Shown piece after piece: positions 25,429 to 33,987 of a DNA stretch of 64,000 nucleotides (position 1 is its first letter; the number at the start of each line of letters is the position of its first letter). This DNA comes from Catenulispora acidiphila DSM 44928 (GTDB lineage Bacteria > Actinomycetota > Actinomycetes > Streptomycetales > Catenulisporaceae), in the NCBI RefSeq assembly GCF_000024025.1, contig NC_013131.1:8226229-8290228 (forward strand), in the 5' to 3' direction. Under the pieces are notes generated by a model. The model ran no database searches and was not told the DNA's origin. It worked only from the letters and a program-made list of their open reading frames with translations. Both the position numbers and the translations under genes were made by a program.

Positions 25429-26727
25429 TCAGCCGGTGACGTCCTTGAACTGCGAGACGTACTTGTCGAGCGTCTTCAGATCCAGGTTCTGGAACTCGTG
25501 CGCCTTGGCCTTGGTGGCCGCGTCCGGGAAGATCAGCTGGTTCTGCAGCGCGTCCTTGTCGACGTCCGCCATCGCGGTGTCCGCGCCCTGCATCGAGGGG
25601 ATGTAGCTGATGTAGTCGTCCAGCGCCGCGCCGACCTTCGGCTCGAGCATGTAGTTCATGAACTTCTCGGCGTTGGTCTTGTGGGCGGCCATGGCCGGGA
25701 TGCACATGTTGTCGGCGAACCAGAGCATGCCTTCGGCCGGGACCACCCAGACGATGTTCGGGTCGTCGATCTGCGCGATGTCGCCGGAGTACGCCATGCA
25801 CATGGCGTAGTTCCCGCTGGTCAGGTCGTTGATGTAGTCATTGCCGGTGAACTGCCGGATCTGGTTGTTGTCGCGGGCCTTCTGGACGTAGGCCACGGCG
25901 GCGCCGAACTGGTCGTCGGTGAACTTCGCGGGGTCGGCGCCGGTGGCCAGCAAGCCGAAGCCGACACCGTCCTCCATCTCGGCGAAGTAGCCGACCTTCC
26001 CCTTGTACTTGGCGTCGGTCATCATGTCCTTGATGGACAGCTTCTGCGCCTGGTCCGCGGTCAGGCCGGCGGACTTCAGGTTGACGCCCATCAGGGTGAA
26101 GCCCAGCGCCCACGGCACGGTGTGCTTGCGGTTCGGGTCGTACGCCGGGTTGGCCGCCTCGGGCAGCAGGTCCTTGAAGTTCGGGATGTTCGCCAGGTTC
26201 AGCGGCTCCAGGTAGCCCATCTGCCGGAGCTTGCCGATCATCCAGTCCGAGAGCACCATCAGGTCGCGGCCGGTGTCCTGGCCGGCGGCCAGCTGCTGGT
26301 GGATCTTAGCGAAGAAGTCGTCGTTGGAGTTGACGTCCTCGGTGTAGTTGACGGTGATCCCGGTCTCGGACTTGAAGGTGTCCAGGGTCGGCCGCTTGTT
26401 CTTGTCGTCGGGGTCGACGTCGATGTAGGACACCCAGTTGGAGAAGTTGACGACCTTCTCGCTGTCGGACTTGTCGGCGCCCAGCTTGCCCTCCGACGGC
26501 GCCGCCGAGGACGAGCCCGAGGCGGCACCGGAACCAGAACCGGAGCCGGACGAGGCGGCCTTGGTCTTCGTGGCGCACGCACCGAGCACGCCGGCCGCGC
26601 CCAGACCGACGCCGGCGGCCAGGAAGCCGCGGCGCGAGGCGCCCCCGGCGAGCCGGCGCCTGAAGGCCTCGGGGAAACGGTCCGCGGCGTCGAGGAACTC
26701 GTCGCGGGCCCGGGATATGTCGTTCAT
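25429..26727 (-). CDS. potD: Polyamine-binding lipoprotein PotD-like
   Basis: A 432-aa extracytoplasmic binding protein. It has a twin-arginine motif SRRGFLAAG (Arg32-Arg33) and a lipobox VLGAC with Cys51, so it is probably a Tat-exported lipoprotein. A Ser/Gly linker (about 58-78) leads to the periplasmic-binding-protein fold beginning KVVNFSNWVSYIDVD, with VPWALGFTLMGVN and YSGDIAQI typical of spermidine/putrescine-binding proteins. It starts 62 nt after patD. The long open frame upstream of its ATG is a shadow of patD. Confidence 0.92.
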   Translation of the reverse strand: MNDISRARDEFLDAADRFPEAFRRRLAGGASRRGFLAAGVGLGAAGVLGACATKTKAASSGSGSGSGAASGSSSAAPSEGKLGADKSDSEKVVNFSNWVSYIDVDPDDKNKRPTLDTFKSETGITVNYTEDVNSNDDFFAKIHQQLAAGQDTGRDLMVLSDWMIGKLRQMGYLEPLNLANIPNFKDLLPEAANPAYDPNRKHTVPWALGFTLMGVNLKSAGLTADQAQKLSIKDMMTDAKYKGKVGYFAEMEDGVGFGLLATGADPAKFTDDQFGAAVAYVQKARDNNQIRQFTGNDYINDLTSGNYAMCMAYSGDIAQIDDPNIVWVVPAEGMLWFADNMCIPAMAAHKTNAEKFMNYMLEPKVGAALDDYISYIPSMQGADTAMADVDKDALQNQLIFPDAATKAKAHEFQNLDLKTLDKYVSQFKDVTG

Positions 26728-26789
26728 GCGATGGTCCGTCCTATCACCTGTGGGGCTGGAATGCGGCGGTTGGTGCGGTGGCAGGTGTC

Positions 26790-28265
26790 TCAGAGCTCGA
26801 AGATGGTCCGGTGCCAGGGCTTGCGGGCCACTCCGGTGAGGTCGTGCATGGTGTGCTTGACCTGCGTGTACTCCTCGAAGGAGTAGGACGACATGTCCTT
26901 GCCGAATCCGGAGGACTTGTAGCCCCCGTGCGGCATCTCGCTGATGATCGGGATGTGGTCGTTGACCCACACGCAGCCCGCGGCGATCTCGCGCACCGCG
27001 CGCAGAGCCCGGTGGTGGTCGCGGGTCCACGCCGAGGCGGCCAGGCCGTAGGGGGTGTCGTTGGCCAGCGCGAACGCCTCGTCGTCGGTGTCGAACGGCA
27101 GCGCCGCCAGCACCGGCCCGAAGACCTCGTCGCGCACGATCTCCGAGTCCTGCGCGACGCCGGTGACCAGCGTCGGCCGGTAGTAAGCGCCGGCGGCGAG
27201 GTCCCCGCCGGGCGCCTCGCCGCCGACCACGATCTTCGCGCCGTAGCCGCGAGCGCGATCGACGAAACCGGCGACGCTGTCGCGCTGCCGGTAGGAGACG
27301 AGCGGACCGAGGTCGGTCGCCGGGTCGAAGGGGTCGCCGAGCTTCACTGTCGCGTACAGGTCGGCGACGCCGGCCACGAACTCCTCGAACCGGCTGCGGT
27401 GCACGTACGCGCGGGTCGCCGCGGTGCAGTCCTGCCCGGTGTTGATCAGCGAGCCGGCGACGGCGCCGTGGATCGCGGCCTCCAGGTCGGCGTCGTCGAA
27501 CACGACGAAGGGCGCCTTGCCGCCGAGTTCCAGGTGCACGCGCTTGACCGTGCGGGAGGCGAGCTCCATGACCCGCTTGCCGACCGGGGTGGAGCCGGTG
27601 AACGACACCATCCGCACGTCCGGGTGCGTCATCAGCGCCTCGCCGGCCACCGGACCGGTGCCGACGACCACGTTGACCACGCCGTCGGGAATCCCGGCGT
27701 CGGTACAGGCCTGCGCGAACAGCAGCGCGGTCAACGGCGTGATCTCGGCGGGCTTGAGCACGATGGTGTTGCCCGCCGCGATCGCCGGCAGGATCTTCCA
27801 CGCCGCCATCTGCAGCGGGTAGTTCCACGGCGCGATCGAGGCCACGACGCCGATCGGCTCGCGCCGCACGGTGCTGGTGTGGTCGGCGGAGTACTCGGCG
27901 GCGGCTTTGCCCTCCAGATGGCGCGCGGCGCCGGCGAAGAACGCGGTGTTGTCCACGGTGCCCGGGACGTCGAAGCCGGTGGTCAGGCGGATCGGCTTGC
28001 CGGTCTGGCGCGACTCGGTCTCGGCGAACTCCTGCGCGCGCTCGTCGAGCAGCTGCGCGAGCCGGTGCAGGGCCGTCGAGCGCTCGGCCGGGGTCGCCCT
28101 GCTCCATCCGGGGTACGCCCGTTTGGCCGCGTCCACCGCCAGGCCGGCGTCGCGCGCGTCGGCGAGTACGAGGTCGGCGACGCCGGAGCCGTCCGCCGGA
28201 TTCGTGACCTGATGCACGACTCCTGACGATCCGGCCGTTTGGCTCCCGCCGATGTACTGGTGCAC
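26790..28265 (-). CDS. patD: Gamma-aminobutyraldehyde dehydrogenase (PatD/PuuC-like)
   Basis: A 491-aa NAD(P)-dependent aldehyde dehydrogenase. The cofactor motif is SIAPWNYPLQMAAWKILPAIAAGN, with FTGSTPVGKRV, catalytic Glu in LELGGKAPF and catalytic Cys in NTGQDCTAATR (about residue 285). The end (GGYKSSGFGKDMSSYSFEEY) is typical of aminobutyraldehyde dehydrogenases, which make GABA from the putrescine-derived aldehyde. AAGGAG lies 6 nt before the chosen GTG (28265); other in-frame starts lie upstream, to 28331. It is the first gene of the polyamine operon and is divergent from the PucR gene. Confidence 0.88.
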   Translation of the reverse strand: MHQYIGGSQTAGSSGVVHQVTNPADGSGVADLVLADARDAGLAVDAAKRAYPGWSRATPAERSTALHRLAQLLDERAQEFAETESRQTGKPIRLTTGFDVPGTVDNTAFFAGAARHLEGKAAAEYSADHTSTVRREPIGVVASIAPWNYPLQMAAWKILPAIAAGNTIVLKPAEITPLTALLFAQACTDAGIPDGVVNVVVGTGPVAGEALMTHPDVRMVSFTGSTPVGKRVMELASRTVKRVHLELGGKAPFVVFDDADLEAAIHGAVAGSLINTGQDCTAATRAYVHRSRFEEFVAGVADLYATVKLGDPFDPATDLGPLVSYRQRDSVAGFVDRARGYGAKIVVGGEAPGGDLAAGAYYRPTLVTGVAQDSEIVRDEVFGPVLAALPFDTDDEAFALANDTPYGLAASAWTRDHHRALRAVREIAAGCVWVNDHIPIISEMPHGGYKSSGFGKDMSSYSFEEYTQVKHTMHDLTGVARKPWHRTIFEL

Positions 28266-28692
28266 CACGATCTCCTTGACGGCTTGCAAACCCCGATCGG
28301 CTGCCGGGCTACACCGGCGCGATCCGGTCACTTCCTGAATGCCTCTCGGCCATGCGCTTTCGAGTGAGGATCGTTACAGACATCCGGCAGAGAAACAAGG
28401 GATTCCGTCGAAGAAAATGAACCTCGCAACGAAATCGCGACCTGGCGCTGGCCTGCACAGACAGATCCCGTTCCGCATCGCGAGCAGATCGAATTCCGGT
28501 CATCCCTTGCGCGCCCGAACCGCACCTGGCAGGGTGCCTCGGCAGTGCGATCCTTTTGAACACTCTGCAAAGAACAACGGGTGAAGAACCCCGCACGGCG
28601 CGGTCCGCACCGCCGCCCGGCGGCCCGGTTCCGCCGCTCCGCCCCGGCGCCCCGGCCGCCCCATGAGCCCCGCACGTCCCCAGGAGCACACC
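28266..28692. promoter_or_regulatory. Divergent control region between patD and the PucR gene
   Basis: About 430 bp with no gene and a lower GC content around 28320-28560 than its surroundings. It should contain the promoters of the polyamine operon and of the regulator. A weak dyad TTTTG-N9-CAAAG lies at about 28554-28572. I cannot name a firm -35/-10 pair. Confidence 0.5.
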
Positions 28693-30420
28693 GTGAGCAG
28701 CGCAGAACGCCCCGAGCCGGCCGCCGACGGACCGGCCACGGCCGCGACCGGGGCGTCCCCGACCCCGTCGATGTACGTCACCCAGTACCCGACCGTCGCC
28801 GACGTCCTCCAGCTCGGCCCGGTGAAGCAGGGCGGTCCGCGGGTGGTGGCCGGCGCCGCCGGGCTGGACCGCGTGGTGCGCTGGGTGCACGTCACCGAAC
28901 TGGTCGACGTCGGCACCATCCTGCGCGGCGGCGAGCTGGTCCTGTCCACCGGCATCGCCTGGCCCGAGGACCGCGACCGGCTCGCGGACTTCGTCGCCGA
29001 CCTGGCCAAGCTCGGCGCCGCCGGCCTGGTCCTGGAGCTGGGCCGGCGCTACACCGACAGCAGCCTGCCCAAGGCGCTGCTGGCCGCCGCCGAGAAGCAC
29101 AGCCTGCCGGTGATCACCCTGGCGCTCGACACACGTTTCGTCACGATTACCGAAGCCGTGCACGGTCTGATCATCGACGCCCAACTCGCCGAGCTGCGCG
29201 CCTCCGACGAGGTCCACCAGACCTTCACCGAACTCGCGGTCGAGGGCGCCTCCCCGGATGAGGTGGTCCAGCAGATCGGCCGCATGTCCGGCTGCCCGGT
29301 GGTGCTGGAGAACCTGGCGCACCAGGTCCTCACCTACTCTCAGGCCGGCGCCGATCCGGCGGTCCTGCTCGACGGCTGGGAGGGCCGCTCCCGCTCGGTG
29401 CGCCCGACCACCGGACGCACCGTGTACGACGAGCGCTCCGGCTGGCTGACCACGGTGGTCGGCGCGCGCGGGCACGACTGGGGACGCCTGGTCCTGATCT
29501 GCAACGACCCGGCGCCGGTCCCGCGCCTGTCCATGTTGTTGGAGCGCGCCGCCGCGACCCTGGCGCTGAACCGGCTGGTCGAGCGGGACCGCGATTCGCT
29601 GGAGCGGCAGACGCACCGGACCTTGCTGACCGCGATCCTGTCCCACGGCCAGCCGGCGTCGGAGGTCGCGCTGCGGGCGCGCGCGCTCGGCGTGACGCTC
29701 GACGGCCGCCGGCTGGTCGGCGTCGTGCTGCGGCTGCGCACCGCCGCGCACCCGACGGCGCTGGAGACGCAGGCGCGGCTGCGCGAGCTGACCGACCAGG
29801 CCGCCGCGGCGATCCGCGACCGCCGGCTCTCGGCGCTGATCGGCACGCTGGACGAGCACAGCGTCGGCCTCCTGCTCGCGCTCGGACCGCAGGACCGCGA
29901 GGACGCCGCCCTGGACGGCTTCGCCGAGCGGGTCCGCCGGCTCGTGGAGCGTCCGACGTCGCCGTCGTCGGCCGACGGCTACGTCATCGCCGTCGGCACC
30001 TCGGTCGGCGCGGTACGCGACGCGCGCCGGTCGCTGCTGGAAGCGGTGCAGGTCGCGGACGCGGCGGTGCGGCAGCCCGCGGTGCAGGCGCCGTACCACC
30101 GGCTGGTGGACGTCCGCCTGCGCGGACTGCTGCATCTGCTGCGCGACGACGCGCGCCTGCAGACCTTCGTGGAACGCGAGCTCGGCCCGCTGCTGGCCTA
30201 CGACGCCGAGCGCGGCACGGACTTGGTCAGGATGCTGACGGTGTATGTGGATTCGGGACGCAACAAGTCGGCGGCGGCCGACGCCGCGCACCTGTCCCGG
30301 CCGTCGTTCTACGAGCGGCTGCACCGGATCGAGCGGATCCTGTCGGTGGACCTGGACTCGGTGGAGTCGTGTCTGGCGTTGCACGTGGCGCTGCTGGCCC
30401 TGGAAGCTATCAGACCATGA
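28693..30420 (+). CDS. PucR-family transcriptional regulator
   Basis: A 575-aa protein. The N-terminal PucR domain (TVADVLQL through RYTDSSLPKALLAAAEKHSLPVI) spans about residues 35-165. A central GGDEF-like region follows, and a C-terminal PucR-type helix-turn-helix (YVDSGRNKSAAADAAHLS, RPSFYERLHRIE) spans about 515-560. PucR proteins control nitrogen-source and polyamine/GABA genes. Divergence from patD-pot-puuB makes that operon the likely target. I chose the GTG at 28693 because AGGAG lies 8 nt before it; an ATG at 28663 is also possible. Its stop overlaps the methyltransferase start (ATGA). Confidence 0.88.
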   Translation: MSSAERPEPAADGPATAATGASPTPSMYVTQYPTVADVLQLGPVKQGGPRVVAGAAGLDRVVRWVHVTELVDVGTILRGGELVLSTGIAWPEDRDRLADFVADLAKLGAAGLVLELGRRYTDSSLPKALLAAAEKHSLPVITLALDTRFVTITEAVHGLIIDAQLAELRASDEVHQTFTELAVEGASPDEVVQQIGRMSGCPVVLENLAHQVLTYSQAGADPAVLLDGWEGRSRSVRPTTGRTVYDERSGWLTTVVGARGHDWGRLVLICNDPAPVPRLSMLLERAAATLALNRLVERDRDSLERQTHRTLLTAILSHGQPASEVALRARALGVTLDGRRLVGVVLRLRTAAHPTALETQARLRELTDQAAAAIRDRRLSALIGTLDEHSVGLLLALGPQDREDAALDGFAERVRRLVERPTSPSSADGYVIAVGTSVGAVRDARRSLLEAVQVADAAVRQPAVQAPYHRLVDVRLRGLLHLLRDDARLQTFVERELGPLLAYDAERGTDLVRMLTVYVDSGRNKSAAADAAHLSRPSFYERLHRIERILSVDLDSVESCLALHVALLALEAIRP

Positions 30421-31043
30421 GTGACCAACAGCCCTATGACGAAGTCGCCGAGCTCTACGCCGAGAAGTTCAGCGACAGCCTTTCGAGCTATCCCTTGGAG
30501 CGCGGCCTGCTCGCCTCCTTCGCCGAGTTGGCGAAAGCGGTCGGCGGACCGGTCGCCGATCTGGGCTGCGGTCCCGGGTACGTCACCGCCTACCTGAGCT
30601 CGCTGGGACTGGACGCCTTCGGCGTCGACGTGTCCTCGGGCATGATCGCCCAGGCCCGCGCCCGGCATCCGGAGCTGCGGTTCGAGCTCGGGTCGATGGC
30701 CGCGCTGGACATCGCCGACGCGTCGCTGAGCGCCGTCCTGTCCCGCTACTCGATCATCCACACGGTCCCGGACGACGTCCCGGCGATCCTCGCCGAGTTC
30801 CGCAGGGTTCTGGCACCGGGCGGTCACGCCCTCATCAGCTTCCCGGGCAGTGAGGACGCCTCGCAGCCGACAGCTTCCTACGACCACACCGTCTTCACCG
30901 CCTACCGCTGGTGGCCGGACCATTTCAGTGCTCTGCTGCACGACGCCGGCCTGGAGGAGATCGGCCGGCTGATCGAGCGCGCGGCGCCGGACGCACCCCG
31001 GCCGTTCCCGATGGTGAACCTGGTAGCGCGCCGGGAGAACTGA
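30417..31043 (+). CDS. Class I SAM-dependent methyltransferase
   Basis: A 208-aa protein with motif I VADLGCGPGYVTAYL (about residues 46-60), an acidic motif II at AFGVDVSSGM, and the motif VLAPGGHALISFPG near residue 140. The fold is that of the Methyltransf_11/25 group. The substrate cannot be inferred. The ATG overlaps the PucR stop, so it is cotranscribed with the regulator. Confidence 0.88.
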   Translation: MSDQQPYDEVAELYAEKFSDSLSSYPLERGLLASFAELAKAVGGPVADLGCGPGYVTAYLSSLGLDAFGVDVSSGMIAQARARHPELRFELGSMAALDIADASLSAVLSRYSIIHTVPDDVPAILAEFRRVLAPGGHALISFPGSEDASQPTASYDHTVFTAYRWWPDHFSALLHDAGLEEIGRLIERAAPDAPRPFPMVNLVARREN

Positions 31044-31113
31044 ATCCGGGGGTGATGGGCCATGCTGGATACCGACAGGTAACCTCGGCCCACCCACGAA
31101 GGGCACGATCTCC

Positions 31114-31593
31114 ATGGCCTCCACCCCCGACCTCGGCGTCCCCGCTCCCGACTTCACGCTGCCGGGCATCGTCCTGTCCGGCACGGAGGTCGAGCGGCGC
31201 GACTTCACGCTGTCCGCGCACCGCGGCAAGCCGATCGTGCTGGCCTTCTATCCCGGCGACGACACTCCTGTGTGCACCAAGCAGATGTGCGCCTACAACA
31301 ACGAGCTGGAGAAGTTCGCGGACATCGGCGCCGAGGTCTGGGGCATCAGCCCGCAGGATCTGGACAGCCACGAGAAGTTCGCGCAGCGGCACGGACTCCA
31401 GCAGCCGCTGCTCGCCGACCCGGCCAAGACCGTGATCCAGCAGTACGGCGTCGGGCTGAAAGCCTTGGGCCTGAAGCGATCGGTGTTCCTGGTCGACGCC
31501 GAGGGCGTGCTGCGCTGGAAGCATGTGGCGACGTTGGGCTTGAAGTTCCAGTCGGTCGACACGCTGACCGCGCAGATCGCCGCGCTGGCCTGA
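31114..31593 (+). CDS. bcp: Thioredoxin-dependent peroxiredoxin, Bcp/PrxQ type
   Basis: A 159-aa AhpC/TSA-fold protein. The peroxidatic Cys is in DDTPVCTKQMC, with a second Cys five residues later, the spacing of atypical two-Cys PrxQ/Bcp enzymes. The catalytic Arg lies in LKRSVFLVD. It reduces hydrogen peroxide and organic peroxides in the cytoplasm using thioredoxin. It is a monocistron or the start of a short run with the Nudix and Sir2 genes. Confidence 0.92.
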   Translation: MASTPDLGVPAPDFTLPGIVLSGTEVERRDFTLSAHRGKPIVLAFYPGDDTPVCTKQMCAYNNELEKFADIGAEVWGISPQDLDSHEKFAQRHGLQQPLLADPAKTVIQQYGVGLKALGLKRSVFLVDAEGVLRWKHVATLGLKFQSVDTLTAQIAALA

Positions 31594-31641
31594 GACGGCC
31601 GGCGGCCCGGCGCCCGCGAGGCGGCAACTACCCTGAGAAGC

Positions 31642-32142
31642 ATGCCGTTGCCCGAAGGCCCGTACGCCCGCCGCACCGCCCGCGTCCTGCTGATGGACAA
31701 GGAAGACCGCCTGCTGCTGTTCAAGTTCGGCAGCCGCAGGCGGAACCACGTCTGGCTGACTCCCGGCGGCGGCATCGACGAGGGCGAGGCGGTGAACGTG
31801 GCGGCGGCCCGCGAACTGCGGGAGGAGACCGGCTTGGTCGTGACGCCGGAGCAACTCGGCGAGGTGGTCGCCACGACGGGCGGCTACGCCGAACTCGGCA
31901 GCTGGATCAAGGGGAACATCCGCGAGGACTTCTTCTTCCACCGCGTGGATTCGCTCAATATCGACAGCAGCGGTTTCACCGACTACGAACGCAAGGCCAT
32001 CGCCGAAATCCGATGGTGGTCGGTCGCGGACCTGGAGTCCACTGCCGAGAACGTCGTTCCCTGGGGTCTGGTGCCGCTGCTGAAGTCCCTCCTGCGCGAC
32101 GGTCCGCCGGCAAACTTCGTCGAGTTGCCCTGGCACCACTGA
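31642..32142 (+). CDS. Nudix hydrolase
   Basis: A 166-aa protein with a complete Nudix box, GGGIDEGEAVNVAAARELRE then ETGL (about residues 42-65), matching GX5EX7REUXEEXGU. Nudix enzymes hydrolyse nucleoside diphosphates linked to another moiety; the substrate is unknown here. TACCCT lies 7 nt before the ATG, so the transcript may be leaderless; no Shine-Dalgarno is clear. Confidence 0.92.
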   Translation: MPLPEGPYARRTARVLLMDKEDRLLLFKFGSRRRNHVWLTPGGGIDEGEAVNVAAARELREETGLVVTPEQLGEVVATTGGYAELGSWIKGNIREDFFFHRVDSLNIDSSGFTDYERKAIAEIRWWSVADLESTAENVVPWGLVPLLKSLLRDGPPANFVELPWHH

Positions 32143-32155
32143 CTACGCTGTGCGC

Positions 32156-32917
32156 ATGACCACCGACTGGCGCAGCCGTAAAGGTCCGATCGGAGTCCTG
32201 ACCGGTGCGGGCATCAGCACCGATTCCGGCATCCCGGACTTCCGGGGACCAAGGGGAGTCTGGAGCAAGGACCCGATCGCCGAACTGCTGTCGACGTACG
32301 CCAACTACGTCGCCGATCCGGAGCTGCGGCAGCGGGCCTGGCTCGCCCGGCGGGACAACCCGGCGTGGCAGGCCAAACCGAACGCCGCCCACAAGGCGCT
32401 GGCAGATCTGGAGCACTCCGGCCGCTCGGTGCGGATCATCACGCAGAACATCGACCGGCTGCACCACCGCGGCGGGTCCTCGGCGCGCAAGGTGATCGAG
32501 ATCCACGGGAACATGTTCGACGTGGTCTGCGTCCAGTGCAGCTACCAGACCACGATGGAGACGACGTTGCAGCGCGTCGCCGACGGCGAGGCCGACCCGC
32601 CGTGCCCGTCCTGCGGCGGCATCCTGAAGGCCGCGACCATCATGTTCGGGCAGAACCTGGACCCGGCCTCGCTCTGGCAGGCCGAGCAGGTCGCCGAGGC
32701 CTCGGAGATCTTCCTGGCGATCGGCACCTCACTGCGCGTGGAGCCCGCCGCCTCGCTGTGCGAGGTGGCCGTGTCCCACGGCGCCGACCTGGTGATCGTC
32801 AACAACGAGCCGACGCCGTACGACCCGTTGGCCACCGAAGTGATCCGCGAGCCGATCGGCGAGGCGGTGCCGCGCATCGTCGCCGAACTGATCGCCGCCG
32901 AGAACGGGACGCTGTAG
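32156..32917 (+). CDS. Sir2-family NAD-dependent protein deacylase
   Basis: A 253-aa sirtuin. Motifs are GAGISTDSGIPDFRG (about residues 15-30), TQNIDRLH, the catalytic His in EIHGNMF, a four-Cys zinc site (CVQC and CPSC) and the NAD site IGTSLRVEPAA. It removes acyl groups from lysines, coupling enzyme activity to NAD. TACGCT lies 6 nt before the ATG, which suggests a leaderless mRNA; an in-frame GTG lies two codons upstream. The neighbouring Nudix gene could act in the same NAD metabolism, but that is inference. Confidence 0.93.
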   Translation: MTTDWRSRKGPIGVLTGAGISTDSGIPDFRGPRGVWSKDPIAELLSTYANYVADPELRQRAWLARRDNPAWQAKPNAAHKALADLEHSGRSVRIITQNIDRLHHRGGSSARKVIEIHGNMFDVVCVQCSYQTTMETTLQRVADGEADPPCPSCGGILKAATIMFGQNLDPASLWQAEQVAEASEIFLAIGTSLRVEPAASLCEVAVSHGADLVIVNNEPTPYDPLATEVIREPIGEAVPRIVAELIAAENGTL

Positions 32918-32984
32918 GCGCTGCGGGAATCCGCACGTTAACCGCGGATTGACGCGAGGTTGCGCACCCCGGAGCATATGACGC

Positions 32985-33863
32985 GTGAACGCGCCCCGCG
33001 ACGACGAGCCGACGGCGGCCGGGGAGGAACCCTGGCACCCGCCGGTGTCGGAGTACGCGGTCTACATGACGCCGGCCGAGGAGCACCGCCGCCTCGGCCT
33101 GGCCCTGTACGGCGCCGGCTGGCACACCATCGCCGAGCACGGCATCCGCTGGGACGCCCGGGTCCTGAACTGCTACGCGCTGCACCTGGTGACCCGCGGC
33201 TCGGGCTGGATCGAGTGGGGCGACCGCCCGCGCACCCGGCTGCCGATCAAGGCGCCGGCGGCGTTCTGGCTCTTCCCCGGCCTGGTGCACTCCTACCAGC
33301 CCGACGTCGGCGGCTGGACCATCACCTGGGCCCTGTTCGACGGCCCGGCGGCGGCCGGCTACGAAAGCCTGGACTTCCTGTCGCGCACCTCCCCGGTGGT
33401 CCCCCTCGGCGACGCGCGCCCCGTCCGCGAACTGTTCCGCGAACTGCTCACCGTCGTCCGCACCAGCGGTCCGCACTACGAGGTCTCCGCCGGAATCCTG
33501 GTCCACCGCCTGATCACCGCGGTCCGCGACAACGGCCCGGGTCTGCGCGAATCCCGCGCCGTCCGCGCCCTCACCGAGCACGCCACCGATCCGGTCGCCC
33601 TTCAGGACCACGCCACCCGCCTCGGACTGACCGTCACGCAGCTGCGCGAGGAGGTGCGGCTGGCGACCGGCTCGACGCCGAAGGAGTACATCCTGCGGGT
33701 CCGCCTGTCGAAGGCGAAGGACCTGCTGGCCGCGACGGATCAGAGCGTCGTGCAGGTCGCGCGCGCCGTCGGGTACGACGATCCGGCGTACTTCACGCGG
33801 TTGTTCACGCAGCGAGTCGGGCTGTCGCCGACGATGTTCCGGCGCGGTTCGCTGTCGGCTTGA
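32985..33863 (+). CDS. AraC-family transcriptional regulator
   Basis: A 292-aa protein with an N-terminal AraC-type cupin sensor (ALHLVTRGSGWIEWGDR, FWLFPGLVHSYQPD, about residues 55-110). A C-terminal pair of helix-turn-helix motifs (LQDHATRLGLTVTQLREEVR, SVVQVARAVGYDDPAYFTRL) spans about 200-285. The domain order is that of sugar-responsive regulators. The GH35 gene starts 125 nt downstream on the same strand, so regulation of that gene by a galactoside is plausible. GTG start. Confidence 0.9.
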   Translation: MNAPRDDEPTAAGEEPWHPPVSEYAVYMTPAEEHRRLGLALYGAGWHTIAEHGIRWDARVLNCYALHLVTRGSGWIEWGDRPRTRLPIKAPAAFWLFPGLVHSYQPDVGGWTITWALFDGPAAAGYESLDFLSRTSPVVPLGDARPVRELFRELLTVVRTSGPHYEVSAGILVHRLITAVRDNGPGLRESRAVRALTEHATDPVALQDHATRLGLTVTQLREEVRLATGSTPKEYILRVRLSKAKDLLAATDQSVVQVARAVGYDDPAYFTRLFTQRVGLSPTMFRRGSLSA

Positions 33864-33892
33864 ACGGCTTGAACGGCTTGAGCGGCTTGAGC
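33857..33892. repeat. Four tandem 9-bp repeats over the AraC stop codon
   Basis: Two GGCTTGAAC and two GGCTTGAGC units lie in tandem. The AraC stop codon (33861-33863) sits in the first unit, so copy-number change would mostly affect the 3' untranslated DNA. Confidence 0.85.
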
Positions 33893-33987
33893 GGCGCGCC
33901 GATCGGCACGGCTGATCCGAGAAATGTCCAAGAACGCCGAGCCAAGATCCATGGTCGCCCGCGCCCGGCCGGCCCGATCATCGCAGG

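Noticed and set aside
25429-28107. 892-aa fusion of PotD with an upstream domain
   Set aside because: The upstream 460 residues are an out-of-frame reading of patD. The PotD signal peptide begins at the ATG at 26727.
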